Origin: an uncultured Kiritimatiellota bacterium
GTDB taxonomy: Bacteria; Verrucomicrobiota; Kiritimatiellia; RFP12; UBA1067
Assembly (NCBI GenBank): GCA_934643865.1
Contig: CAKUCX010000029.1
Location: forward strand, 1-39,219
Direction of reading: 5' to 3'
DNA: 39,219 nucleotides
The position numbers and the translations under genes were made by a program. How positions within the stretch are numbered: position 1 is the first letter of the stretch; each line of letters begins with the position of its first letter. This document shows positions 6,808 to 16,873 of the stretch, piece after piece. The notes under the pieces were generated by a model. That model saw only the letters and a program-made list of their open reading frames with translations, was not told where the DNA came from and did not search any database.

Positions 6808-8519
6808 AGGCGATCGTCATTCCCTACGCCGACCCGGCGGCGTGCGCGTGGGCCGGCGAGTATTTCCCGGGGCGCAGCATCGCGTCGCTGCCGGTCTGCG
6901 GCAAGCCGCTGCTCGAATGGCAGCTCGACGTCTGCGCGGCGGAGGGCGCGACGGAGGTCCTCGTGCTCGACTGGGGCTACGACGCCGCGCTCGCGCGGCG
7001 CCTCGGGGACGGCGCGCGCTGGGGCGTCCGCCTCCTCTACATGGGCGCGGACAACGGCACGACCCTCAAGGACCAGATCGCCCGCCACGCGGGCTTCCTG
7101 GACGGCGGCAAGGTCAGGTTCGTCCTCGACAACGCGGTCGGCGGGCGGCCGGTCGATTCGCTGAAGGCGTACTTCGAGGCGAACCTCTCCGTCCTGTCGG
7201 ACCCGGGCGGCCTCGTGCTGCCCGGCTACTCGTCCGAGGACGGCGTCCACATGGGCATGAACGTCGCGCTCAAGCCCGACGTGGAGGTCTCCGCCCCCGT
7301 CCTCCTCGGCGACAACCTGCTTCTGGAGCGCGGCGTGCGCGTCTCGGGCGGGGTGTCCATCGGCGAGGGGGCCGTCATCGACCGCGGCACGCGGCTTTCG
7401 CGGGCGGTCGTCTTCCCGGGCACCTACGTGGGCAAGAACATGGAGATCGCCGGCAAGATCGTCGTCGGCCGCCGCGTGATCGACCCCGAGACGGGGGCGT
7501 TCGTCGACCTGAGCGAGGCGGGCCTTTCGTCGGAGGTGGGGCGGAATGCGTTCGCGCGCCCCCTGCCCGCGAGCGAGGCGGAGCTGCGGGCGCACCGCTA
7601 CACGGGCGTCCGGTGCCCGGAGACCGAGGCGCGCCTCGTCGGCGTGCTGGCCCAGATCGCGCGCGACATCGCCGCGCTCGGCCTGCCGAAGCTCGAAGGC
7701 GTCTACCTCGGCGGTGGCTACGGGCGGGGCGAAGGCGGCTCGCCGCCCTGCAACGATCTGGACTTCTTCGTCCTCTCGCGCGGCGCGTCCGCGGCGGAGA
7801 AGGACGACATCGCCGTCGCGCTCGACGTCATCGCGATGACCTATGCGCCGCAGTTCGGCGAGGGCTTCCACGTCGATTTCTGCCGCGCGAAGAACCGAGG
7901 CGATTTCCGGCGCGACGAAGGCCGCATCATGATCCAGGAGCTTGTGCGCGGGTTCGTGCCGATCTACGGCCGGGCCGAGTCGCTCGGCTTCATCCGGCGG
8001 CGCGCGCCGTCGGAGCTGCCGCTTTCGGAGGCGACGCGCTACCTCGTCAACCGGGGGATGGGGCTTCTGCTTGCGCGGACGCGCGTGGGCGCCGAGTTCA
8101 CGAAGCGCAACATCAACAAGGCGGTCCTGGGCGCGGGCGACGCGCGCCTCGTCGCGGAAGGGCGCTACGACTGGGACGTGCGCGTGCGCGCGCAGCGGCT
8201 CGGCGCCCCCGTCTACGCGCAGGCCGTCGCCTTCAAGTTCCGCCCGACGGGCGACGTCGTCCCGTGGGAGAAGGCGGCGGAGATCTGGCTGGGGGCCTAC
8301 GAGGAGATTCTCGCGGCGCGTGCGCGCGAGCTGCGGCGGCGCACGCTCCGCCATGCCGTGCGCTGGCTCGTCCGGCGCCGGACGCTCGGCCCGCGCGCGA
8401 CGTTCGGGATGGACCCCCTGACGCGCATCCTCTTCCCGCTCGCGCGCCTCGTGCGCGAAGGGCGGCGCGGCCGGCCGATCCCGGCCGGACTCATGCGCGA
8501 CTGGGACGTGTTCAACTAG
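6804..8519 (+). CDS. Fusion of degenerate sugar-nucleotidyltransferase domain, beta-helix and Pol-beta-type nucleotidyltransferase
   Basis: This 571-residue protein appears to start at CTG 6804, which overlaps the sugar transferase stop (CTGA) and follows a GGAAGGGGG ribosome site. No ATG, GTG or TTG fits, and reading from CTG gives the family-like beginning MKAIVIP. Residues 1-140 resemble sugar-1-phosphate nucleotidyltransferases (SLPVCGKPLLEWQLDV) but lack the GxGTR nucleotide loop. Residues 150-228 look like left-handed beta-helix hexapeptides (for example VSIGEGAVIDRGTRL). Residues 285-530 contain a Pol-beta-type nucleotidyltransferase signature, GGGYGRGEGG then D318-L-D320, with a third carboxylate at D358 (HVDF), so this half looks active. 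The C-terminus is basic. The operon suggests a role in polysaccharide precursor supply or modification. Substrate is unknown. Confidence 0.75.
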   Translation: MKAIVIPYADPAACAWAGEYFPGRSIASLPVCGKPLLEWQLDVCAAEGATEVLVLDWGYDAALARRLGDGARWGVRLLYMGADNGTTLKDQIARHAGFLDGGKVRFVLDNAVGGRPVDSLKAYFEANLSVLSDPGGLVLPGYSSEDGVHMGMNVALKPDVEVSAPVLLGDNLLLERGVRVSGGVSIGEGAVIDRGTRLSRAVVFPGTYVGKNMEIAGKIVVGRRVIDPETGAFVDLSEAGLSSEVGRNAFARPLPASEAELRAHRYTGVRCPETEARLVGVLAQIARDIAALGLPKLEGVYLGGGYGRGEGGSPPCNDLDFFVLSRGASAAEKDDIAVALDVIAMTYAPQFGEGFHVDFCRAKNRGDFRRDEGRIMIQELVRGFVPIYGRAESLGFIRRRAPSELPLSEATRYLVNRGMGLLLARTRVGAEFTKRNINKAVLGAGDARLVAEGRYDWDVRVRAQRLGAPVYAQAVAFKFRPTGDVVPWEKAAEIWLGAYEEILAARARELRRRTLRHAVRWLVRRRTLGPRATFGMDPLTRILFPLARLVREGRRGRPIPAGLMRDWDVFN

Positions 8520-8545
8520 CCCCTCGGCCCGCCTTTCCGCATCCT

Positions 8546-8566
8546 CCCCCCCCCCCCACACACACA
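8546..8566 (+). repeat. Homopolymer C12 tract followed by CA repeats
   Basis: Twelve consecutive C (8546-8557) are followed by alternating AC. The tract lies 18 bases upstream of the -35 box of the next gene. Such runs are prone to slippage. It may also be error-prone in sequencing, so its exact length is uncertain. Confidence 0.8.
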
Positions 8567-8583
8567 TTACCCCCTTTCCCTCG

Positions 8584-8612
8584 TTGACAACCTATGGAAG
8601 AGGGGATAGAAT
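8584..8612 (+). promoter_or_regulatory. Strong sigma-70-type promoter for the giant secreted protein
   Basis: A consensus TTGACA (8584-8589) is separated by exactly 17 bases from TAGAAT (8607-8612). The start codon at 8647 is preceded by an almost perfect AAAGGAGGT ribosome site (8634-8642). Together they suggest high expression. Confidence 0.8.
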
Positions 8613-8646
8613 GTACACATCTGAAAACTTCTGAAAGGAGGTTCGC

Positions 8647-11600
8647 ATGAAGGCTGGGACAAGGATGGCGGCGTGGCTGGGCCGGGCGGCCGCGCTGGGC
8701 ATGGCCGCGCATGCGGCCGTGGCGCCAGATTTCGGCGAGGTCTCCGTGCAGAAGGTGCCGGCGGGCGAGACGGCGGCGGCGGAGACGCTCACCTTCGGCG
8801 ACCGCGCGGGCTTCTACAAGACGGGCGCGGGGACGCTCGTCCTCGACGCCGGCCGGCTCGCGCGCACGACGGACGGTCGCCTCTCGGTGCTGGAGGGCGC
8901 GGTCGCCGTCACGGCCGGCGCGGCGGCCGACTTCGCCGCGCCGCCCGCCGCCTGCGCAAAGGCCGCCTTCTGGGTGAACGAGACGAGCCTCGTCACGACG
9001 AACGGCGTCGCCGCCGCCGAAGGGGAGGAGGCGCCGGTCTACGCGGCGCGCTGGTGCGACGTGCGCGAGACGGACCGCGCCGCGCCGACGCGGCTCTACG
9101 CCGAGCCGAAGTGGTTCGGCAGCGCCGCGCTCCCCGCCCGGCTGGACGGCCTCGATCCCGTCGCGGGGACGTTCGACGGCCGCGCGGGCGTCTATTTCGG
9201 CGGCGCGTCGAGCGGGCAGTACATGCGCTGGCGGCAGAACGGCGCGGAGACGGCGCTCAACAACATCCACCACCTCTTCATCGTCCACGCCGTCACGAAC
9301 TGCGTGGGCCATCCCGTCGGCTGGGAGACGGGCGGACGGAAAGGCCCCTTCCTGGACACGGTTGAAACGAATACGCCCGCCTTCAACCCGTCTTCGCCGC
9401 CCCCGATGCTCGTCAACCGCGGCGACGTCTGCGGCCCGCAGATGAGCGCGCGCTTCTTCCTCGACGGCGAGCAGGTCGACCCGCGCACGACGCGCCAGAA
9501 GGCGGGCTGGCAGCTTTTCGCCTGCGACTACAAGGACGTCCTGCCGGGCGCGGACAACTTCTACCGCAGCGGCTTCACCGAGACGCTGAAGGGCGCGCAG
9601 GGCGGCGACTGGCTTGGCGAAGCGCTCGTCTTCACGAACCAGCTGCAGGAGGCGGAGCGCGTCGCCATCGAGCGCCATCTGCTCGCGAAGTGGAACCTGC
9701 CGCAGCTGAAGGGGCCCGTGCCGCGCGTGAAGGGGACGGCGTTTGCGCTCGCCGCCGGGACGTCCGTTTCGGTGGCGGGGGAGGCGGAGACGGTCACGCC
9801 GCCCCTCGCCTTCACGGGCGCGGGCGACGTCGTGAAGACGGGCGAGGGCGTCCTCGCGCTCGGTCCGTCGGACGGCCTCGCCTTCGCGGGCGGCTTCGCG
9901 TGGGAGGCGGGCGCGCTGCGCCTCCAGGGCGGGCGCCTCCCCGCCCTCGCCGTCGGGAGCGGCGAGACGTATGCCTTCACGAGCCACATGGGCTCGCCGG
10001 CGCCGAGCGCGGCGGGCGACGCCGCCTCGGGCCTCACCTGCACGAAGACGGCGGGCGGCGCGGCGGGCGAGGTCGCGACGACGGGGAACGGCTGGCTGCG
10101 CGTCCACACGGTGAAGCCCGGCGTGCGGCGGCTCACGGTGGGCATCGCGGACGCCCGGCGCGGCGCGGTCCTCCAGCTGGAGGGGCGCGTCCGGCGGACG
10201 GCCGCGCCGGCGGGCGGCGACGCGGAGGCGATCTTCCCGAACCCCGACATGGAACAGCCGTTCGCGATCACGTCCGAGCCGTTCGACTTTGCAGCGTTCC
10301 CGGGCACGACGCTCAACGGCTGGACGGCGCGCGGCGCCTCCCCGCGCTTCCTCTGCACGCAGGCGCCGCAGCCGAACGCGGCGACGGGCAAGAACACCTG
10401 GCGGCAGTGGTTCATGTCGGGCGATCCCGCGCCGCGCGGCGGCACGAACCTCCTCCAGCTCGTCCAGGGCGACGCGGCCTCCACGCGGGTCTTCGTGCCG
10501 ACGGGCGGCGTCTGGGAGCTGAGCTTCGACGCGAAGAGCCGCTACGGCTACACGAACGGCGGCTACAACGGGGGGTATCCCTACGCCGACCAGCAGCCGC
10601 AGATCCGGATCCTGCTCGGGCGCACGTGGGACGCGGCGACCGATGTGGCGACGCTGCCGATCGGCTGCGCCCAGTTCAACCGCTTCCGCTTCCGCATCGC
10701 GGTGCCTGAGGCCGGCGACTGGGAGCTGGGCTTCAAGCCGACCGACAAAGGGTGGGACGCCTGCATCTTCCTCGACAACTTCCGCATGGTGCGCGTCGCC
10801 GAGCCGGAGGCGGAGGAGACGTTTGCGATCCCGAACGGGAACTTCGACGATCTCGAACGTCCGTCGTCCGCTGAGGTCACGGGCGCGCACACCTACATCC
10901 ACGCGCACTACGGTACGCTGAACGTCCCCCGGAACTGGACGCTCTCCGTGCTGCCGGGCTCCCTGTACGCGGCCGTCGTCACGAACGGCGTCGTCGGCGC
11001 GATCACCAGCGGCACGGTAATCGAGAAGTCCATCAAGATGCAGGTCTTCCCGTTCGCCGAGGCGGCGCGCGGCGCGGCCGCGCTCGGCTTCGTCGCGACG
11101 GGCGGCGTCGCCTCCACCACCTTCACGGTTCCCGCCGGGACGTGGCGCCTGCGCGGCCTCGTCCAGCGCCTCGCCTCCTTCATGAACATGTCCCCCGTCC
11201 ATCCCGACAAGAACCTGACGCTCGTCCCCGGCTTCCGCGCCACGCTCACGCGGGCGGACGGCTCGACGGCCGTGCTGGGCGAGGTCCAGGCCGCGACGCA
11301 GCGCCTCGCGCCCGCGCTCTGGCCCGAGGCGTTCACCGTGGCGGCGGACGAAGCGGTCACGCTCACGCTGACGCAGACGAACGTGTATGCGATGGGGCTC
11401 GTCGATGAGCTTGCGCTCGTGCGCGACGAGACGACCGACTTCGGCAACCTCATCGCCGAGCCGGGCTTCGAGACGATGACGCGCTGGACGGGCTACGCCG
11501 TGCCCGACCTGCCCCCCACCCAGTACTGGGGCGCGTATGCGGCGTCCTACTCGGACCGCCCCCGGAACTGGGGCTACAGCGCCTACGAGGGGGCGTGCCG

Positions 11601-12165
11601 CCTGCGCATCCAGAACCGCATGGGCATGCGCCAGGACATCACGGTGCCCCGGGCGGGGCGCTACCGCTTCACGATGCACGTGCGCGCGCGTGCCGACCTG
11701 GTGAACTACGCGAACAACCCCGTCCGCGTCTGGCTCGCGCAGGGCGCGGCGACGAACGTCCTCGCGACGACGCCCACGCTCTACGCGCGGCACTGGATGG
11801 AGGTCTCGTACCTCGTGGACATCCCGGCGGCGGGGGCCTGGCGCCTCGGCATCGAGGGGCGCGGCTGGATGGACGACACCGCCCAGGCGTCGGCCGACCT
11901 CGACGCGCAGATCGACGACGTGTCGCTCGTGCGGTGCCGCGACGAACAGGACGACGCGCCGTCCCTGCCGCGCGGGCTGCGGATCGACGTCGCGAAGGGC
12001 GCGCAGCTGCTCCTCGACTATCCGGGCGTCGCCGCCTGCGGCCCCGTCTCCTACGACGGCCAGGTCTACGTGGGCATGCTCGACCGGACGACGCATCCCG
12101 CGTTCATCACGGGCCCCGGCACCCTGCGCGCCATTCCCTCCGGCAGCGTGCTGCTCGTGCGGTGA
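8647..12165 (+). CDS. Giant secreted or surface protein with LamG-like and jelly-roll domains
   Basis: This 1172-residue protein has a signal peptide (basic MKAGTRM, hydrophobic core, cleavage near AAHAAVA, residues 20-26). Residues 45-65 contain an autotransporter-associated strand-like motif (FYKTGAGTLVLDAGRL), and a similar one recurs near 395 (VVKTGEGVLALG). Residues 95-350 look like a LamG/concanavalin-like domain ending in the familiar helix 'EAERVAIERHLLAKWNL'. Three similar jelly-roll, carbohydrate-binding-like modules begin near 532 (NPDMEQPF), 728 (IPNGNFDD) and 934 (LIAEPGFE). The C-terminus (TGPGTLRAIPSGSVLLVR) is again strand-like. No beta-barrel translocator, LPXTG or obvious sorting signal is present, so its anchoring is unknown. 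It is probably a monocistronic gene and highly expressed. A function in surface adhesion or glycan binding is inference. Confidence 0.8.
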   Translation: MKAGTRMAAWLGRAAALGMAAHAAVAPDFGEVSVQKVPAGETAAAETLTFGDRAGFYKTGAGTLVLDAGRLARTTDGRLSVLEGAVAVTAGAAADFAAPPAACAKAAFWVNETSLVTTNGVAAAEGEEAPVYAARWCDVRETDRAAPTRLYAEPKWFGSAALPARLDGLDPVAGTFDGRAGVYFGGASSGQYMRWRQNGAETALNNIHHLFIVHAVTNCVGHPVGWETGGRKGPFLDTVETNTPAFNPSSPPPMLVNRGDVCGPQMSARFFLDGEQVDPRTTRQKAGWQLFACDYKDVLPGADNFYRSGFTETLKGAQGGDWLGEALVFTNQLQEAERVAIERHLLAKWNLPQLKGPVPRVKGTAFALAAGTSVSVAGEAETVTPPLAFTGAGDVVKTGEGVLALGPSDGLAFAGGFAWEAGALRLQGGRLPALAVGSGETYAFTSHMGSPAPSAAGDAASGLTCTKTAGGAAGEVATTGNGWLRVHTVKPGVRRLTVGIADARRGAVLQLEGRVRRTAAPAGGDAEAIFPNPDMEQPFAITSEPFDFAAFPGTTLNGWTARGASPRFLCTQAPQPNAATGKNTWRQWFMSGDPAPRGGTNLLQLVQGDAASTRVFVPTGGVWELSFDAKSRYGYTNGGYNGGYPYADQQPQIRILLGRTWDAATDVATLPIGCAQFNRFRFRIAVPEAGDWELGFKPTDKGWDACIFLDNFRMVRVAEPEAEETFAIPNGNFDDLERPSSAEVTGAHTYIHAHYGTLNVPRNWTLSVLPGSLYAAVVTNGVVGAITSGTVIEKSIKMQVFPFAEAARGAAALGFVATGGVASTTFTVPAGTWRLRGLVQRLASFMNMSPVHPDKNLTLVPGFRATLTRADGSTAVLGEVQAATQRLAPALWPEAFTVAADEAVTLTLTQTNVYAMGLVDELALVRDETTDFGNLIAEPGFETMTRWTGYAVPDLPPTQYWGAYAASYSDRPRNWGYSAYEGACRLRIQNRMGMRQDITVPRAGRYRFTMHVRARADLVNYANNPVRVWLAQGAATNVLATTPTLYARHWMEVSYLVDIPAAGAWRLGIEGRGWMDDTAQASADLDAQIDDVSLVRCRDEQDDAPSLPRGLRIDVAKGAQLLLDYPGVAACGPVSYDGQVYVGMLDRTTHPAFITGPGTLRAIPSGSVLLVR

Positions 12166-12201
12166 GCGGAGGGGAAGAACCTGGTCTCCTTCGCGCTCAC
12201 G

Positions 12202-12219
12202 GCATCCGACGACGGATGC
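12202..12219. terminator. Hairpin between convergent genes
   Basis: GCATCCG (12202-12208) and CGGATGC (12213-12219) form a perfect 7-bp stem with a 4-base loop between the converging stop codons of the giant secreted protein and thrC. There is no T-run on either strand, so if it terminates it is not the classic intrinsic type. Confidence 0.4.
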
Positions 12220-12229
12220 GGCGAGGCCC

Positions 12230-13621
12230 TCAGAACAGCGCCTCGACGGCGGCGTCGATGCCGTCCACGTCGACGACCTGCGTCTGCGTGACGGGGGCCT
12301 TCTCCAGCGCGGCGAAGGCGGGCGGCGGCGCGTCGAGGACGTCCGCGCCGAACGCGCGCCGGCACGTCTCCGGGAACTTGTAGGGCGTCGCGGTGGCGGC
12401 GACGACGCAGGGCGTGCCGTCCTGCGGATAGCCGAGCGTGCGGGCGACGGCCGTCGCGACGGCCGTGTGCGGGTCGAGGACGTAGCCGGCGCGCGCGCGC
12501 ATACGGCGCATCTCCGCCTCCGTCTCCTCGGGCGTCGCGAAAGCCCCGGCGAAGTCGGCCTGCAGGCGCGCGCGCGCGGCGTCGTTCAGCGTGTACGTCC
12601 CCGTCGCGGCGAAGGCGTCCATGAGGCGCTTCGTCTCGGCGGCGGCCCCGGCGGGATCCGCCGGCCCGCCGTTGACGAGCCAGAGGAGGCGCTCGACGTT
12701 GGAGGACGTGCGGATGTCCATCGAAGGCGAGTTCGTGACGGTGAACTTCTCGCCGGGGTCGTAGGTGCCGGTGTTGATGAAGCGCGTGAGGACGTCGTTG
12801 ACGTTCGAGGCGCAGACGAAGCGGCGGATCGGCGCGCCCATCGCCCGGGCGTAGTACGCGGCGAGGATGTTGCCGAAGTTGCCCGACGGGACGACGACGT
12901 CGAACGCGCGCCCGACGCGGGCCGCCGCGAGGAGGTAGTAGCCGATCTGGGGGACGAGGCGGCCGATGTTGATCGAGTTCGCCGAGGAGAGGGTGACGCC
13001 CGCGCGTTCGGCCCGGGCGCGGAGCGCGGCGTCCGCGAAGATGCGCTTGACGGCGGCCTGCGCGTCGTCGAAGTTGCCCCGGATCGCGATGCCGTGGACG
13101 TTCTTCGCCGAGGGGGTCGTCATCTGGAGGCGCTGGATGCGCGACGTGCCCGTGTTGGGGAAGAAGACGGCGATCTCAATGCCGGGGACGTCCGCGAAGC
13201 CCGCCATCGCCGCCGAGCCGGTGTCGCCCGACGTGGCGGTGAGGATGAGGACGCGCCGCCCGCGCGCGGCGGCGACCATGAGGACGGGCAGGACGGAGAG
13301 CGCGACGTCCTTGAAGGCGCCCGTCGGGCCGTGGAAGAGCTCGAGAATCTTGAAGCCGTCGGCGTCGACGAGCGGAATCGGGTCGTGCGCGGGGAACTTC
13401 GCGAGCAGGTTGCGGACGGCGCCTTCGCGGACGGCCTCCGGCACGTCGTCGAAGAGCGCGCCGAGGGCGGCGCGTTCGGCGCCGGCGAGATCGGTGCAGC
13501 GGCCGAGATCGACGGCGGGGATCGCGCGCGGGACGAAGAGCCCGCCGTCCGGGGCGAGGCCCCGGAGGATGCAGGAGAGGGAGTCGTTCTGGGAGTCGGA
13601 GCGGGTGCTGGTGAAGGTCAT
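12230..13621 (-). CDS. thrC: Threonine synthase
   Basis: This 463-residue PLP enzyme converts O-phospho-homoserine to threonine, the last step of threonine synthesis. The N-terminal 'RGLAPDGGLFVP' motif (residues 20-31), the PLP-lysine site HGPTGAFKD with K104, the phosphate-binding TATSGDTGSAA, and the VPSGNFGNI loop are all present and match the long bacterial ThrC form in both length and order. It is the last gene of the minus-strand operon. Its start is one base beyond the ACT gene's stop codon, so the two are tightly coupled. An ACT-domain partner immediately upstream would fit amino-acid-responsive control, but ThrC is not usually regulated that way, so this is only suggestive. Confidence 0.96.
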   Translation of the reverse strand: MTFTSTRSDSQNDSLSCILRGLAPDGGLFVPRAIPAVDLGRCTDLAGAERAALGALFDDVPEAVREGAVRNLLAKFPAHDPIPLVDADGFKILELFHGPTGAFKDVALSVLPVLMVAAARGRRVLILTATSGDTGSAAMAGFADVPGIEIAVFFPNTGTSRIQRLQMTTPSAKNVHGIAIRGNFDDAQAAVKRIFADAALRARAERAGVTLSSANSINIGRLVPQIGYYLLAAARVGRAFDVVVPSGNFGNILAAYYARAMGAPIRRFVCASNVNDVLTRFINTGTYDPGEKFTVTNSPSMDIRTSSNVERLLWLVNGGPADPAGAAAETKRLMDAFAATGTYTLNDAARARLQADFAGAFATPEETEAEMRRMRARAGYVLDPHTAVATAVARTLGYPQDGTPCVVAATATPYKFPETCRRAFGADVLDAPPPAFAALEKAPVTQTQVVDVDGIDAAVEALF

Positions 13622-13622
13622 C

Positions 13623-14060
13623 TTAGTTCGCGGCCTCTTGGAGCTGGTTTTCGTGTACGGTGGTGAAGCCCGCCTCGGCGAGGACGCGCTGGGCGGCCGC
13701 GTCGTCCTTGAAGCGGAAGACGAGGACGGCCTTCTCGTTGTTGTTGAAGGCGAAGGCGTAGGAGTATTCGATGTCGCAGCCCTTCTCGGAGAGCGTCGAG
13801 ACGACCTGCGCCATGCCGCCGGGGCGGTCGGGGACCGTGACGGCGACGACGGGCGTCGTCTTGACGAGGAACTTGTTCGTGCGCAGCACGGTCTCGGCCT
13901 TCACGTGGTCGTCCACGATGAGGCGGGCGATGCCGAAGTCCTGCGTCTCGGCGAGCGAGAGCGTGACGAGGGAGATGTCGTTCTCGGCGAGGACCTTGCA
14001 GACCTGCGCGAGCTGGCCGACGCGGTTTTCGAGGAAGACGGAGATCTGGTTGATGGTCAT
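13623..14060 (-). CDS. Tandem ACT-domain protein
   Basis: This 145-residue protein consists of two ACT domains and nothing else. The first runs from about 3 to 65 (QISVFLENRVGQLAQVCKVL) and the second from about 72 to 140 (VAVTVPDRPGGMAQVVSTLS). ACT domains bind small ligands, usually amino acids, at dimer interfaces. Stand-alone double-ACT proteins are commonly found beside phenylacetate-CoA ligase genes and aryl-pyruvate ferredoxin oxidoreductases. The neighbour here is indeed a PaaK-type ligase, ten bases upstream. A role as an amino-acid sensor for that ligase or for the pathway is inferred from this association. Confidence 0.92.
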   Translation of the reverse strand: MTINQISVFLENRVGQLAQVCKVLAENDISLVTLSLAETQDFGIARLIVDDHVKAETVLRTNKFLVKTTPVVAVTVPDRPGGMAQVVSTLSEKGCDIEYSYAFAFNNNEKAVLVFRFKDDAAAQRVLAEAGFTTVHENQLQEAAN

Positions 14061-14070
14061 GTTCGCACCT

Positions 14071-15386
<1,316 letters not shown>

Positions 15387-15390
<4 letters not shown>

Positions 15391-16445
15391 CGGTCGAGTT
15401 CCTTGAGAGCGGAAAGAAGGGTGGCCATGTCGGCGTCCGTGCCGACGGTGATGCGCAGGCGCTCGCCTGTGCGGGGGCCGGGAAAGTGGCGCACGTAGAT
15501 GCGGCGCGCGCGCAGGGCCTCGAAGATCTCGGCGGCGGGGCGGTGCGCGGGGCGCGCGAAGAGGAAGTTGGTCTGGGAAGGGGGCACGTCCCAGCCGCGC
15601 GCGCGCAGGGCGGCCGCCGCCGCGTCGCGCGTCGTCCGGACGCGCGCGGCGTTCGCGCGCATCCAGCCGAGGTCGCCGAGGGCGGCGAGGGCGACGGCCT
15701 GGGCGAGGGCGTCGACGTTGTAGGAGTCCTTCACCTTGTAGAGGGCCTCCACGAGGTCCGCCGGGCCGACGCAGTAGCCGAGGCGCAGGCCGGCGAGCGA
15801 GAAGCTTTTGGAGAGCGTGCGCATCACGACGACGTTTTCGTTGCCGGGCGCGGCCGCGAGGCCCATGCACGAGGCGTCGGCGAAGTCGACGTAGGCCTCG
15901 TCCACCGCGACGACGCCGGGGAAGGCGCGCGCGAAGGCGGCGACGTCCGCTTCGGGGTAGCGGATCGAGGTGGGGGCGTTGGGGTTCGTGAGGAGGAAGA
16001 GCGCGACGGGCCGTCCGTCCGCCCCGCGCGTGACGGGTGCGCGCCAGGTGAAGCCCTCGCCGAGCGGGCTCGGCACGAAGGGAACGTCGCGGATCGCGGC
16101 GAGCGTCTGGTAGAGCGAATAGCTGGGGTCGAAGGCGCCGATCGCCTCGTTGTCGTCCACGAAGGCGCGCGCCATGAGGGTGAGCACCTCGTCCGACCCG
16201 TTGCCGACGAAGACGCGGTCGGGCGTCGTGCCGTTCAGCGCGGCGAGGCGCGCGCGCAGGTCCGTGAAAACGGGGTCGGGGTAGCGGCGCAGGCGGTCGA
16301 GGTCGAAGGACGCCAGGACGTCCGCGACGCGCGGCGAGGGCGGGTAGGGGTTCTCATTCGTGTTGAGCTTGACAACGGATGCGTCACGGGGCTGCTCGCC
16401 CGGGACGTAGGGCACGAGGGCCCGGACGGATTGTGCGATTCTCAT
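15387..16445 (-). CDS. hisC: Histidinol-phosphate aminotransferase-type enzyme
   Basis: This 352-residue fold-type I PLP aminotransferase matches HisC across its length. Visible are LNTNENPYPPSP (residues 27-38), GNGSDEVL, the substrate-loop NPNAPTS (usually NPNNPTG), VDEAYVDF and the PLP lysine K213 in RTLSKSFSLAGLRLGY. It overlaps both neighbours with ATGA junctions. No other his genes are present, and it is coupled to a PaaK-type ligase. It may therefore act on aromatic amino acids, as many HisC-like enzymes can, instead of or as well as histidinol phosphate. The fold call is sure; the pathway assignment is not. Confidence 0.9.
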
Positions 16446-16873
16446 TTTTGGGGGGCAGGTTCCACGGTGGGCTTCGCGGGTTCGGGCTGGAGCAGGACGG
16501 CGCTCGTGTGATAGGCGCGCCGCGCGAGGAGGCAGACGAGGTACTTTTCGTCCGAACGATGGCTCGTGAGGTTCGCGACCTCCGCGACGCGCTCGCGCAG
16601 CATGATCTCCTGCAGCACCTTGAGGTTGTTTTCGACCGTGACGGTGTTGGTGAACCAGCGGCAGTCGGCCTGGTTGGGCGCCTCGACCTTGCCGCTCGCG
16701 AGCGGGATGAAGGTGAGGAGGTACCAGCCCGAGTTCTCGATCTCGACGGTGACGACCGGCGTGCGCCCGTCCTCCACGGCGATGCCGTTGTAGGCGCGGG
16801 TCGTGCGCACGGTCATGCAGCCGGAGGCGAGGAGAAGCGCGAGCGCGGCGGACAGGACGGAGAGGCGGCTCAT
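16442..16873 (-). CDS. Lipoprotein of unknown function, paralogue of its upstream neighbour
   Basis: This 143-residue protein begins with a lipoprotein signal (MSRLSVLSAALALLLASGC, lipidated C19). The mature part carries 'VEIENSGWYLLTFIPLASG', which aligns with 'VIANNGWYLFNAWPLACG' in the neighbouring lipoprotein. Both proteins continue with a short stretch containing a Trp, then a helix and a strand. The stop of the preceding gene and this start overlap (ATGA), and its own stop overlaps the hisC start. I do not recognise the family. The periplasm or the outer membrane is its likely site. Position and similarity suggest the two work as a pair. Confidence 0.8.
   Translation of the reverse strand: MSRLSVLSAALALLLASGCMTVRTTRAYNGIAVEDGRTPVVTVEIENSGWYLLTFIPLASGKVEAPNQADCRWFTNTVTVENNLKVLQEIMLRERVAEVANLTSHRSDEKYLVCLLARRAYHTSAVLLQPEPAKPTVEPAPQK

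Noticed and set aside
8512..12096. A very long open frame on the minus strand opposite the giant secreted protein
   Set aside because: Its translation is Arg/Ala/Val/Glu-rich without domains. Such antisense frames are expected where GC-rich codon use leaves few stops; the plus-strand frame has a promoter, ribosome site and signal peptide.
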